This document shows, in pieces, positions 1 through 6,707 of a DNA stretch of 7,527 nucleotides; the stretch's first letter is position 1; each line of letters opens with the position of its first letter. Source of the stretch: an uncultured Bacillus sp. GTDB taxonomy: Bacteria; Bacillota; Bacilli; Bacillales_B; DSM-18226. The notes beneath the pieces are model-generated. The model worked only from the letters and a program-made list of their open reading frames with translations. It was not told where the DNA came from and did no database searches. The stretch covers positions 1-7,527 of the forward strand of contig NZ_CAMLDX010000130.1 of the NCBI RefSeq assembly GCF_946478885.1, written 5' to 3'. The position numbers and the translations under genes were made by a program.

Positions 1-6
1 ATCATG

Positions 7-12
7 TATAAT
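7..12 (+). promoter_or_regulatory. -10 box of the ctsR operon promoter (partial promoter)
   Basis: A perfect sigma-A -10 hexamer TATAAT lies 36 nt before the ctsR start. Its -35 box would fall before the first base of the window, so only half of the promoter is visible. The predicted transcription start is about position 18-20, which is inside the CtsR operator, as expected for steric repression. In B. subtilis this operon also has a SigB promoter; none can be judged here because the upstream DNA is missing. Confidence 0.7.
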
Positions 13-38
13 TATAGTCAAATATAGTCAAAGTCAGA
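13..38 (+). promoter_or_regulatory. CtsR operator (tandem heptads)
   Basis: The known CtsR site is a direct heptad repeat, (A/G)GTCAAA-NAN-(A/G)GTCAAA. Here AGTCAAA occurs at 16-22 and again at 26-32 with the spacer TAT, an exact match to the consensus. The repeat is in fact a perfect 10-bp tandem, TATAGTCAAA at 13-22 and 23-32, which puts both half sites on the same face of the helix. A third, imperfect heptad AGTCAGA (32-38) overlaps the second. The site lies just downstream of the -10 box and directly before the ctsR ribosome binding site, so it should give autorepression of the whole ctsR-mcsA-mcsB-clpC unit, relieved by heat or protein stress. Confidence 0.93.
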
Positions 39-48
39 AGGAGGAGGC

Positions 49-513
49 GTGGTGAGAAATATTTCGGATGTTATTGAGAACTACTTGAAAAGGGTTCTGG
101 AAATGAGTGAATCAGAAATTGTAGAGATCAAGCGCAATGAAATAGCCGATAAATTCCAATGCGTTCCTTCGCAGATAAACTATGTCATCAATACCCGCTT
201 TACAATCGAAAAAGGATATGTCGTCGAAAGCAAAAGAGGCGGAGGCGGATATATTCGGATTATAAAAGTTCAATCATATGATCATGCTGAATTAGTCGAC
301 CAAATATTATCTCTGATTCATAATCGCATTTCCCAAAGCAGTGCAGAGGATGTGATATACCGTTTAGTAGAAGAAGAGGTTATTACTAATCGTGAGGCAA
401 GAATCATGATGAGTGTTATTGATCGTTCAGTACTATATATTGAACTGCCCCATCGGGATGAATTACGGGCACGGATGCTAAAAGCCATGCTCCAAACATT
501 GAAATATAAATAA
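49..513 (+). CDS. ctsR: CtsR, transcriptional repressor of class III stress genes
   Basis: This is the dimeric repressor of clp and other protein-quality-control genes, acting at the heptad operator just upstream. The 154-residue length equals that of B. subtilis CtsR. The N-terminal part is a winged helix-turn-helix: the recognition region is IADKFQCVPSQINYVINTRF (about 32-51), followed by the wing with the glycine-rich loop R63-GGGG-Y68, the part known in this family to contact DNA and sense temperature. The C-terminal four-helix region (about 80-154) ends in the typical RDELRARMLKAML segment, which serves dimerisation and contact with McsB. The start is GTG at 49, chosen because it gives the family's M-x-x-N-I-S-D N-terminus. 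A second GTG at 52 has better spacing (7 nt) from AAGGAGG (38-44) and cannot be excluded. It is the first gene of the operon, with 25 nt to mcsA. Confidence 0.97.
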   Translation: MVRNISDVIENYLKRVLEMSESEIVEIKRNEIADKFQCVPSQINYVINTRFTIEKGYVVESKRGGGGYIRIIKVQSYDHAELVDQILSLIHNRISQSSAEDVIYRLVEEEVITNREARIMMSVIDRSVLYIELPHRDELRARMLKAMLQTLKYK

Positions 514-538
514 AGAGCAGAGCCAAAGAGGTGAGAAC

Positions 539-1090
539 ATGATTTGTCAGGAATGTCATCAACGGCCAGCTACGCTCCATTTCACAAAAATTGTAAATGG
601 AGAAAAGGGCGAGATTCATCTTTGTGAGAAATGCGCTCATGAAAAAGGCGATTTATTTATGTTTAATAACTCGTCAGGTTTTTCTATCAACAATTTACTG
701 GCCGGTTTATTTAAAATGCAGCCTAGTCTACAGCATCAGTCACAGGCAGATCCTTTTCAAAGTCAGGAAATTCTCCAGTGCGACAGGTGCTCCATGACAT
801 TTCAGCAGTTTATAAAGGCAGGAAGATTTGGATGCTCCAACTGCTATACTACATTTCAGGAATCATTAACACCGATTTATAAAAGACTGCACAGCGGCAA
901 CTCCGTTCATAAGGGGAAAATACCGAAAAGAATCGGGGGAACCATGCATATAAAGAAAAATTTGGAGGAATTAAAGCATCAATTAAAAGAATTGATTGCA
1001 AAGGAAGAATTTGAAAAAGCAGCAATTGTTCGGGATGAGATTCGTCTCTTAGACCGGAAATTAGATGAGGCATATGGGGGAGGGGAATAA
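539..1090 (+). CDS. mcsA: McsA, zinc-binding activator of the McsB arginine kinase
   Basis: McsA binds McsB, stimulates its arginine kinase activity and links it to CtsR and ClpC. The 183-residue protein shows four CxxC pairs: C3/C6, C29/C32, C81/C84 and C99/C102, enough for two four-cysteine zinc sites. The C-terminal third (about 142-176) is a UVR-type helical hairpin with the motif [13 protein letters not shown], matching the middle region of ClpC two genes downstream. The ATG is preceded by AGAGGTGA (527-534) at a normal distance of 4 nt. The stop codon is 1 nt from the mcsB start, so the two subunits are probably translationally coupled. Length and architecture are normal for the family. 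Confidence 0.96.
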   Translation: MICQECHQRPATLHFTKIVNGEKGEIHLCEKCAHEKGDLFMFNNSSGFSINNLLAGLFKMQPSLQHQSQADPFQSQEILQCDRCSMTFQQFIKAGRFGCSNCYTTFQESLTPIYKRLHSGNSVHKGKIPKRIGGTMHIKKNLEELKHQLKELIAKEEFEKAAIVRDEIRLLDRKLDEAYGGGE

Positions 1091-1091
1091 A

Positions 1092-2156
1092 GTGTCATTG
1101 GAACGGTTTTTGAATCAAGCCGTAAGCTCTTGGATGAGCGCAGAAGGCCCTGACTCAGATATTGTCTTAAGCTCAAGAATTCGGTTAGCCCGCAATATTG
1201 AACAATTTAAATTCCCGTTTGCCTTTTCTAATGAAGAGGCTAGTCAGGTTATCCAAACCATAAAAAATAGGATGCAAGATCGCAGCTTTTCAAAAGCTGA
1301 TGAAATGGACTTACTTATCATGGAAGACCTTCAGCCACTGCAAAGAAGAGTTTTAGTCGAAAAGCATTTAATCAGCCCTCATTTAGCTGAGACCTCTAGT
1401 CACGGTGCTTGTCTGCTTTCAGAGAATGAAGAAGTCAGCATCATGCTTAACGAGGAGGACCATATCCGAATTCAGGTGCTGTTCCCAGGATTTCAAATAA
1501 AAGAAGCACTGGAAATGGCTAATGAAATTGACGATTGGATAGAAGACTATGTAGACTATGCATATGATGAGACAGTTGGATATTTAACCAGTTGCCCGAC
1601 AAATGTCGGCACAGGGCTCCGCGCATCGGTTATGATGCATCTTCCAGGGCTTGTTCTGACGCAGCAAATGAACCGTATTATCCCGGCAATTAATCAATTG
1701 GGATTAGTTGTTAGAGGAATTTATGGAGAAGGAAGCGAAGCATTAGGTAATATCTTTCAAGTTTCAAACCAGATTACACTTGGCAAATCTGAAATCGAAA
1801 TTATCGAGGATTTAATGGGTGTTGTCAGCCAGATCGTTTCGCAGGAAAGAAATTCCCGTGAAGTATTAAAAAAGGCTTCGGGTATTCAACTGGAAAACAG
1901 AGTCTGGCGCTCCTTTGGGGTACTGGCCCACAGCAGAATTATTGAATCGAAAGAGGCAGCCAGCTGCTTGTCTGATGTAAGGCTTGGTATTGATATGGGA
2001 TATATTGAAAATATTTCCCGTAATATATTAACAGAATTAATGATAGTAACTCAGCCTGGATTTTTACAGCAGTATTCAGGAGGTCCGTTAAGGTCCGAAG
2101 AACGGGATATTCGCCGGGCAGCTTTAATCAGAGAGAGAATTAAAATGGAAAATTAA
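1092..2156 (+). CDS. mcsB: McsB, protein-arginine kinase
   Basis: McsB phosphorylates arginine residues on CtsR and on damaged proteins using ATP; phosphoarginine marks them for ClpC-ClpP. The fold is that of phosphagen kinases without the N-terminal domain of creatine kinase. Visible signature residues are SSRIRLARN (27-35, R29 in the nucleotide site), R86, the catalytic NEED motif with E121/E122, CPTNVGTG with C168, and IYGEGSEA (210-217). The RDIRRA motif (R338, D339) forms the family's allosteric phosphoarginine pocket. The start is GTG at 1092, not the upstream in-frame ATG at 1065, which lies inside mcsA. GGAGG (1079-1083) is 8 nt before the GTG, and the resulting V/M-S-L N-terminus matches B. 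subtilis. The 354-residue product lacks about 10 residues of the C-terminal tail that I recall from B. subtilis McsB. Confidence 0.97.
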   Translation: MSLERFLNQAVSSWMSAEGPDSDIVLSSRIRLARNIEQFKFPFAFSNEEASQVIQTIKNRMQDRSFSKADEMDLLIMEDLQPLQRRVLVEKHLISPHLAETSSHGACLLSENEEVSIMLNEEDHIRIQVLFPGFQIKEALEMANEIDDWIEDYVDYAYDETVGYLTSCPTNVGTGLRASVMMHLPGLVLTQQMNRIIPAINQLGLVVRGIYGEGSEALGNIFQVSNQITLGKSEIEIIEDLMGVVSQIVSQERNSREVLKKASGIQLENRVWRSFGVLAHSRIIESKEAASCLSDVRLGIDMGYIENISRNILTELMIVTQPGFLQQYSGGPLRSEERDIRRAALIRERIKMEN

Positions 2157-2176
2157 AGAGCAGGGAGGAAGTGGAC

Positions 2177-4627
2177 ATGATGTTTGGACGTTTTACAGAA
2201 AGAGCGCAAAAAGTACTTGCTTTAGCTCAGGAGGAAGCCATCCGCTTAGGCCATAATAATATTGGAACAGAACATATATTATTGGGACTTGTGCGGGAAG
2301 GTGAAGGAATTGCCGCAAAAGCTTTATATGCATTAGGACTAAGTTCTGAAAAAATTCAGAAGGAAGTTGAAGATTTAATCGGCAGAGGATCTGATGTTGC
2401 CGGTTCGATTCATTATACACCTCGAGCCAAGAAAGTAACGGAGCTCTCTATGGATGAAGCACGTAAACTTGGACACTCCTATGTTGGTACTGAACATATC
2501 CTGCTTGGACTTATCCGTGAGGGTGAAGGCGTGGCAGCCCGGGTATTGAATAACTTGGGAGTCAGCCTGAATAAGGCGCGCCAGCAGGTCTTACAGCTTC
2601 TGGGAAGTAATGAGTCCGGCACACATCAAGGAGCTTCTTCAGCAAATGCCAATACGCCTACTCTTGATAGTCTTGCCCGCGATTTAACCGTAATTGCCCG
2701 GGAAGGCAGCCTGGACCCCGTAATCGGTCGTAGCAAGGAAATTCAGCGAGTCATTGAAGTACTGAGCCGCCGTACAAAAAATAACCCGGTTCTAATTGGT
2801 GAACCTGGAGTTGGTAAAACGGCGATCGCAGAAGGTTTGGCACAGCAAATTGTGAACAATGAAGTTCCAGAGATTCTACGCGATAAACGGGTCATGACCC
2901 TCGATATGGGAACTGTAGTGGCAGGTACAAAATATCGCGGAGAATTTGAAGATCGTCTTAAAAAGGTAATGGATGAAATCCGCCAGGCGGGAAATATTAT
3001 TCTTTTCATTGATGAGCTCCATACATTAATTGGTGCCGGTGGTGCGGAAGGGGCCATTGATGCTTCCAATATTTTGAAGCCGTCATTAGCCCGCGGCGAG
3101 CTGCAATGCATCGGGGCAACAACATTAGATGAATATCGTAAATATATTGAAAAAGACGCTGCGCTTGAAAGACGTTTTCAGCCAATCAGGGTGGATGAGC
3201 CGACAGCAGAGGAATCCATCCAAATTCTGAAAGGGCTCCGTGATCGCTATGAGGCACATCATAGAGTTTCTATCACAGATGATGCGATTGATGCAGCGGT
3301 TAAATTATCTGATCGCTATATTTCTGATCGCTTCCTGCCGGACAAAGCGATCGATTTAATTGACGAGGCCGGTTCAAAAGTCCGTCTTCGTTCCTATACA
3401 ACGCCTCCGAATTTAAAGGAGCTGGAGCTGAAGTTGGAGGAAGTCAGGAAGGAAAAGGATGCAGCTGTCCAAAGTCAGGAATTTGAAAAGGCTGCATCAT
3501 TAAGAGATTCTGAACAGCGCCTCCGTGAACAGCTTGAGGAAACAAAGAAGCTTTGGAAAGAAAAGCAAGGTCAGGAGAACAGCGAGGTAACAGTAGAGGA
3601 TATTGCCAGTGTTGTATCCAGCTGGACAGGAATTCCTGTATCGAAATTGACTCAGACCGAAACGCAAAAGCTATTGAATCTGGAGGAAATTTTACACAGC
3701 CGTGTTATCGGTCAGGAAGAAGCCGTTAAGGCTATTGCGAAGGCTGTCAGACGAGCACATGCTGGTTTGAAGGATCCAAAACGTCCGATCGGTTCCTTCA
3801 TCTTCCTCGGACCGACCGGTGTTGGGAAAACAGAGCTTGCCCGTGCACTAGCAGAAGCGATGTTTGGCGATGAGGATGCGATGATACGAATCGATATGTC
3901 TGAATATATGGAGAAACATTCGACCTCCAGACTCGTCGGGTCTCCTCCAGGATATGTCGGCTATGAAGAGGGAGGCCAATTAACTGAAAAGGTAAGAAGA
4001 AAGCCATATTCAGTTGTCTTGTTAGATGAAATTGAAAAGGCACATCCGGATGTCTTTAATATCCTGCTTCAAGTGCTGGAGGATGGCCGTTTAACAGATT
4101 CAAAAGGAAGAACGGTTGATTTCCGCAATACGGTGCTGATAATGACCTCTAATGTCGGGGCCTCTGCATTGAAACGGAATAAATACGTTGGCTTTAATAT
4201 TCAGGATTCCGATCAGGATTTCAAAGATATGAAGGGAAAAGTGTTGGAAGAACTGAAAAAGGCCTTCCGTCCGGAGTTCTTGAATCGTATCGATGAAATT
4301 ATTGTCTTCCATGCGTTAGAGAAGAAACATTTAACGGAAATCGTGACTTTAATGTCCAGCCAGTTAATGAAACGTTTGGAAGAACAGGATATTACCCTCA
4401 CACTCACAACAGCCGCAATGGATAAAATTGCTGAAGAAGGGTACGATCCGGAATATGGTGCCAGACCGCTTCGCAGAGCGATTCAAAAACATATTGAGGA
4501 CCGTTTATCAGAGGAGCTGCTAAGAGGCACAGTGTTAGCTGGTCAGAAGGTCATCATCGATGTTGAGAATGGAGAATTTGTAGTTCGTACAGGAGAGCGT
4601 GAGGCGGAATCACAGCTGCAAAAATAA
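2177..4627 (+). CDS. clpC: ClpC, AAA+ unfoldase of the ClpCP protease
   Basis: ClpC is the Hsp100 ATPase that unfolds substrates and feeds them into ClpP; it needs adaptors such as McsB or MecA. Two Clp-N repeats fill residues 1 to about 145, each with the motif [13 protein letters not shown], and this domain binds phosphoarginine. The D1 ATPase has Walker A GEPGVGKT (208-215, K214) and Walker B ILFIDE (E280). The coiled-coil middle domain (about 410-455) carries the UVR-like [10 protein letters not shown] (435-444). D2 has Walker A GPTGVGKT (545-552, K551) and Walker B LLDE (E618). A VGF tripeptide (671-673) marks the ClpP-docking loop. The start is ATG at 2177, 7 nt after GGGAGGA (2163-2169); the in-frame GTG at 2171 sits on top of that site and is unlikely. 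The product has 816 residues, close to the usual 810 or so, with all catalytic residues intact. It is the last gene before a terminator. Confidence 0.98.
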   Translation: MMFGRFTERAQKVLALAQEEAIRLGHNNIGTEHILLGLVREGEGIAAKALYALGLSSEKIQKEVEDLIGRGSDVAGSIHYTPRAKKVTELSMDEARKLGHSYVGTEHILLGLIREGEGVAARVLNNLGVSLNKARQQVLQLLGSNESGTHQGASSANANTPTLDSLARDLTVIAREGSLDPVIGRSKEIQRVIEVLSRRTKNNPVLIGEPGVGKTAIAEGLAQQIVNNEVPEILRDKRVMTLDMGTVVAGTKYRGEFEDRLKKVMDEIRQAGNIILFIDELHTLIGAGGAEGAIDASNILKPSLARGELQCIGATTLDEYRKYIEKDAALERRFQPIRVDEPTAEESIQILKGLRDRYEAHHRVSITDDAIDAAVKLSDRYISDRFLPDKAIDLIDEAGSKVRLRSYTTPPNLKELELKLEEVRKEKDAAVQSQEFEKAASLRDSEQRLREQLEETKKLWKEKQGQENSEVTVEDIASVVSSWTGIPVSKLTQTETQKLLNLEEILHSRVIGQEEAVKAIAKAVRRAHAGLKDPKRPIGSFIFLGPTGVGKTELARALAEAMFGDEDAMIRIDMSEYMEKHSTSRLVGSPPGYVGYEEGGQLTEKVRRKPYSVVLLDEIEKAHPDVFNILLQVLEDGRLTDSKGRTVDFRNTVLIMTSNVGASALKRNKYVGFNIQDSDQDFKDMKGKVLEELKKAFRPEFLNRIDEIIVFHALEKKHLTEIVTLMSSQLMKRLEEQDITLTLTTAAMDKIAEEGYDPEYGARPLRRAIQKHIEDRLSEELLRGTVLAGQKVIIDVENGEFVVRTGEREAESQLQK

Positions 4628-4716
4628 GCATGCGTAACACAGAGGCGGCTATCCGCAAGGCAGCAATTTCCAAAATATAATCATCAAGGATAAGATCCAT
4701 TAAAGCTTTAAACATA

Positions 4717-4766
4717 AAAGGGGTATCCAGAAGTCGAAAATAAGACTTTCTAGATAGCCCTTTTTT
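4717..4766 (+). terminator. Rho-independent terminator after clpC
   Basis: The left arm (4717-4735) and right arm (4744-4763) form a long imperfect stem: AAAGGG pairs with CCCTTT, TATC with GATA, AGAA with TTCT and GTC with GAC. There are two single-base mismatches and a one-base bulge. The loop is GAAAATAA (4736-4743), and the stem runs into six T residues (4761-4766). It lies 89 bp after the clpC stop and would end the heat-shock transcript before radA. Confidence 0.88.
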
Positions 4767-4937
4767 CACCTACGAAACTCAAACTTCAAAGCAGTGGCTT
4801 GTCATGACGTTCATGTCAGCATATGCTGAATGGTCTTGGGCATTTCGTGTTTTTTAATCTTTTTTTAAGAAAAGTGTAATATACTTTATTTAATTAATAA
4901 TGGAATGAAATGTTTTAAAGGATGTGAATGTGAGACA
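4767..4937 (+). other. Non-coding spacer before radA with adjacent palindromes and a weak promoter candidate
   Basis: No gene is supported between the clpC terminator and radA. Two palindromes lie end to end: CATGA-CGT-TCATG (4803-4815) and the perfect 14-bp TCAGCATATGCTGA (4816-4829). An AT-rich stretch with two T-runs (4849-4867) follows. TATACT (4880-4885) could be a -10 box, but I see no convincing -35 box at 16-18 nt, so promoter assignment is weak. Because a terminator precedes this spacer, radA needs either its own promoter here or readthrough. Confidence 0.5.
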
Positions 4938-6314
4938 ATGGCAAAAAGAAAAACAAAATTTATTTGCCAGGACTGCGGATATGAATCACCGAAATGGATG
5001 GGGAAATGCCCGGGCTGCGGTGCTTGGAATACGATAACAGAAGAAATAGAAAAAACATCAGCAAGGAAGGGTGCTTTTGCCCATACAGAGAAATCATCAA
5101 TTGTGTCAAAACCGACTCCGCTTACAGCGGTTGAAACTGTCAATGAGCCGCGGATTAATACAGATTCAGGTGAATTGAACCGCGTTTTAGGAGGCGGGAT
5201 TGTCAGGGGATCGCTTGTATTAATCGGGGGAGACCCTGGTATAGGGAAATCCACTCTATTGCTGCAGCTCTCCTCACAGCTGGCTTTGAAGAACCATTCT
5301 GTCCTTTACATTTCCGGAGAAGAATCGTTGCGGCAGACAAAACTGAGGGCCGATCGGCTGGGTGCCATTTCGGAGAATTTGCTGGTATATGCTGAAACGG
5401 ATCTGGAGGATATCAGCCGTACCATTGATACTATAAAGCCTGATTTTGTCATTATTGATTCGATACAGACGATCTTTCATCCTGAGGTGACTTCAGCACC
5501 GGGAAGCGTTTCACAGGTTCGTGAATGCACGGCAGAACTAATGAGAATTGCTAAAACAAAGGGAATCGCTGTCTTTATTGTCGGTCATGTGACAAAGGAA
5601 GGTTCGATTGCAGGTCCTCGTTTGCTCGAGCATATGGTCGATACCGTGTTGTATTTTGAAGGAGAGCGGCACCATACCTACCGCATTTTACGAGCGGTAA
5701 AAAACCGTTTTGGATCTACGAATGAAATGGGGATCTTCGAAATGAAGGAATCAGGCCTTGCTGAGGTCACAAATCCCTCTGAAATATTTCTTGAGGAACG
5801 TTCACAAGGGGCTTCTGGTTCTACAGTCTGTGCCTCTATGGAAGGAACCAGACCCGTACTTGTAGAAATTCAGGCATTGATCTCCCCAACAAGCTTTGGC
5901 AATCCGCGGAGAATGGCAACCGGAATTGATCATAACCGTGTATCACTCTTAATGGCAGTATTGGAAAAAAGAGTCGGTATGCTGCTGCAAAATCAGGATG
6001 CTTATTTAAAAGTGGCGGGGGGAATTAAATTAGATGAACCAGCGATTGACCTTGCAGTTGCAATTAGCATTGCGTCCAGCTTTCGCGATCAGCCGACGAG
6101 ACAGACGGATTGTATGATTGGGGAAGTAGGTTTAACTGGCGAGGTGAGACGAGTTTCCCGCATTGAACAGAGGGTTCAGGAAGCAGCAAAACTCGGTTTT
6201 GAACGTGTGATCTTGCCGGCGAATAATCTCGGTGGATGGCAGCCTCCTAAAGGCATTGAATTAATCGGTGTATCCACTGTGGCAGAGGCATTGCAGTATG
6301 CATTAGGAAGATAG
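4938..6314 (+). CDS. radA: RadA (Sms), DNA branch-migration helicase
   Basis: RadA is a RecA-like hexameric motor that extends heteroduplex during homologous recombination, repair and natural transformation. The N-terminal zinc finger is C10-x2-C13 and C24-x2-C27. The RecA-type ATPase core has Walker [11 protein letters not shown] (97-106, K104) and the RadA-specific KNRFG motif (255-259). The C-terminal part (from about residue 290) is the Lon-protease-like domain, including [19 protein letters not shown], which serves as a scaffold rather than a protease. The start at 4938 gives MAKRKTKF and exactly 458 residues, as in B. subtilis. AAGGATGTGA (4918-4927), one mismatch from a strong ribosome site, lies 10 nt upstream. 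An in-frame ATG at 4905 would add 11 residues but has no ribosome site. Here radA is separated from clpC by a terminator and is not followed by disA. Confidence 0.97.
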   Translation: MAKRKTKFICQDCGYESPKWMGKCPGCGAWNTITEEIEKTSARKGAFAHTEKSSIVSKPTPLTAVETVNEPRINTDSGELNRVLGGGIVRGSLVLIGGDPGIGKSTLLLQLSSQLALKNHSVLYISGEESLRQTKLRADRLGAISENLLVYAETDLEDISRTIDTIKPDFVIIDSIQTIFHPEVTSAPGSVSQVRECTAELMRIAKTKGIAVFIVGHVTKEGSIAGPRLLEHMVDTVLYFEGERHHTYRILRAVKNRFGSTNEMGIFEMKESGLAEVTNPSEIFLEERSQGASGSTVCASMEGTRPVLVEIQALISPTSFGNPRRMATGIDHNRVSLLMAVLEKRVGMLLQNQDAYLKVAGGIKLDEPAIDLAVAISIASSFRDQPTRQTDCMIGEVGLTGEVRRVSRIEQRVQEAAKLGFERVILPANNLGGWQPPKGIELIGVSTVAEALQYALGR

Positions 6315-6322
6315 CGGGACAG

Positions 6323-6340
6323 ATGTTTAACGTTTAACAT
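6323..6340 (+). repeat. Tandem GTTTAAC inside an imperfect 18-bp palindrome
   Basis: ATGTTTAACGTTTAACAT lies 9 bp after the radA stop. It contains GTTTAAC twice in direct tandem (6325-6331, 6332-6338), and 8 of 9 base pairs match when it is read as an inverted repeat. GTTTAA (6325-6330) followed after 15 nt by GGGTGT (6346-6351) also resembles a SigB promoter (GTTTAA / GGGTAT) with one mismatch. No T-run follows, so it is not a typical terminator. Function is unknown; an operator, a SigB promoter or chance are all possible. Confidence 0.35.
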
Positions 6341-6373
6341 GATTGGGGTGTGACTTGGAGGAAGGCGGTTTCT

Positions 6374-6388
6374 ACTGGTCAGACCAGT
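6374..6388. promoter_or_regulatory. Perfect palindrome resembling a FadR/GntR-type operator
   Basis: ACTGGTCAGACCAGT is a perfect inverted repeat with 7-bp arms around one central base. Its core TGGTCNGACCA is the form known for operators of the FadR branch of GntR regulators. It lies 29 bp upstream of the -35 box of the predicted yacL promoter. As RNA it would form a small hairpin with no following U-run, so it is not a terminator. No GntR-family gene is present in the window, so the binding protein, if there is one, is unknown. Confidence 0.35.
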
Positions 6389-6416
6389 GTGTCTCGTTAT
6401 CGACAAAAAAATACAA

Positions 6417-6445
6417 TTGAACTCAGATGTTTATTGTGGTAGAAT
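6417..6445 (+). promoter_or_regulatory. Sigma-A promoter upstream of yacL
   Basis: TTGAAC (6417-6422) and TAGAAT (6440-6445) are separated by exactly 17 nt. The -10 box is preceded by TG-G (6437-6439), giving an extended -10 element. This is the best complete promoter in the window. Transcription would start near 6452 and run into yacL, giving yacL (and probably its downstream partners) transcription independent of radA and of CtsR. Confidence 0.72.
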
Positions 6446-6451
6446 GTATTA

Positions 6452-6707
6452 CTTATCATTTGACAGATGACTTTCTCGGGTGCTAACCTTGTACTATTGA
6501 AGAATAAAGCTGTCTAGAGGTATGCTCTATTCCTATTAAATGGAATAATATAACAAATTAATGGCGAATTTCTGAGCCCTTCTTCACATCTTTTTTTATT
6601 AAGACTATACATGTCCCGTTTGATGGATTAAAAAAATAGGAAAAAATATCCCAAATAGGGTTTTGATTTTTGTAAATTGTTTATAATGATTAAAAGGAGG
6701 TGAGGGA
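6452..6707 (+). other. Long AT-rich leader of yacL
   Basis: About 255 nt separate the predicted transcription start from yacL. Possible stems are GACAG (6462-6466) with CTGTC (6510-6514), TAGAG (6515-6519) with CTCTA (6525-6529), and TATTCC (6528-6533) with GGAATA (6542-6547). The last two share two bases, so only one can form fully. A 16-codon ORF (6467-6517, MTFSGANLVLLKNKAV) starts with ATG but has no ribosome site. A run of seven T occurs near 6591-6597 without a clear hairpin before it. The 3' end holds a second TATAAT (6682-6687), too close to the ribosome site to be the main promoter. I recognise no known riboswitch or T-box. Confidence 0.4.

Noticed and set aside
1065..1091. Longer mcsB reading frame starting at ATG 1065
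   Set aside because: It lies inside mcsA and has no ribosome site; GTG 1092 has GGAGG at 8 nt and matches the family N-terminus.
2743..3111. 122-codon open frame on the minus strand inside clpC, and similar antisense frames in radA and mcsA
   Set aside because: No ribosome sites or recognisable domains; they mirror codon bias of the strongly conserved + strand genes.
4645..4656. Hairpin GCGG-CTAT-CCGC after clpC
   Set aside because: Only four base pairs and no T-run; the real terminator is further downstream.
4905..4937. Longer RadA start at ATG 4905, adding a cysteine-rich [11 protein letters not shown]
   Set aside because: No ribosome site upstream. The 4938 start gives the exact B. subtilis length and N-terminus. 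The extra cysteines are not part of the RadA zinc finger.
6374..6388. Palindrome after radA as a Rho-independent terminator
   Set aside because: The loop is very small and no T-run follows on either strand.
6355..6420. Small ORF with TTG start (21 codons, LEEGGFYWSDQCVSLSTKKYN) after a GGGGTG
   Set aside because: Short, with a rare start, and it spans the palindrome; no homology that I recognise and not a DisA fragment.
6467..6517. 16-codon ORF in the yacL leader
   Set aside because: No ribosome binding site before the ATG; kept only as part of the leader description.
6682..6687. TATAAT directly before yacL as its promoter
   Set aside because: The transcript would begin within the ribosome binding site, and no -35 box exists at proper spacing (TTGATT is only 14 nt upstream).
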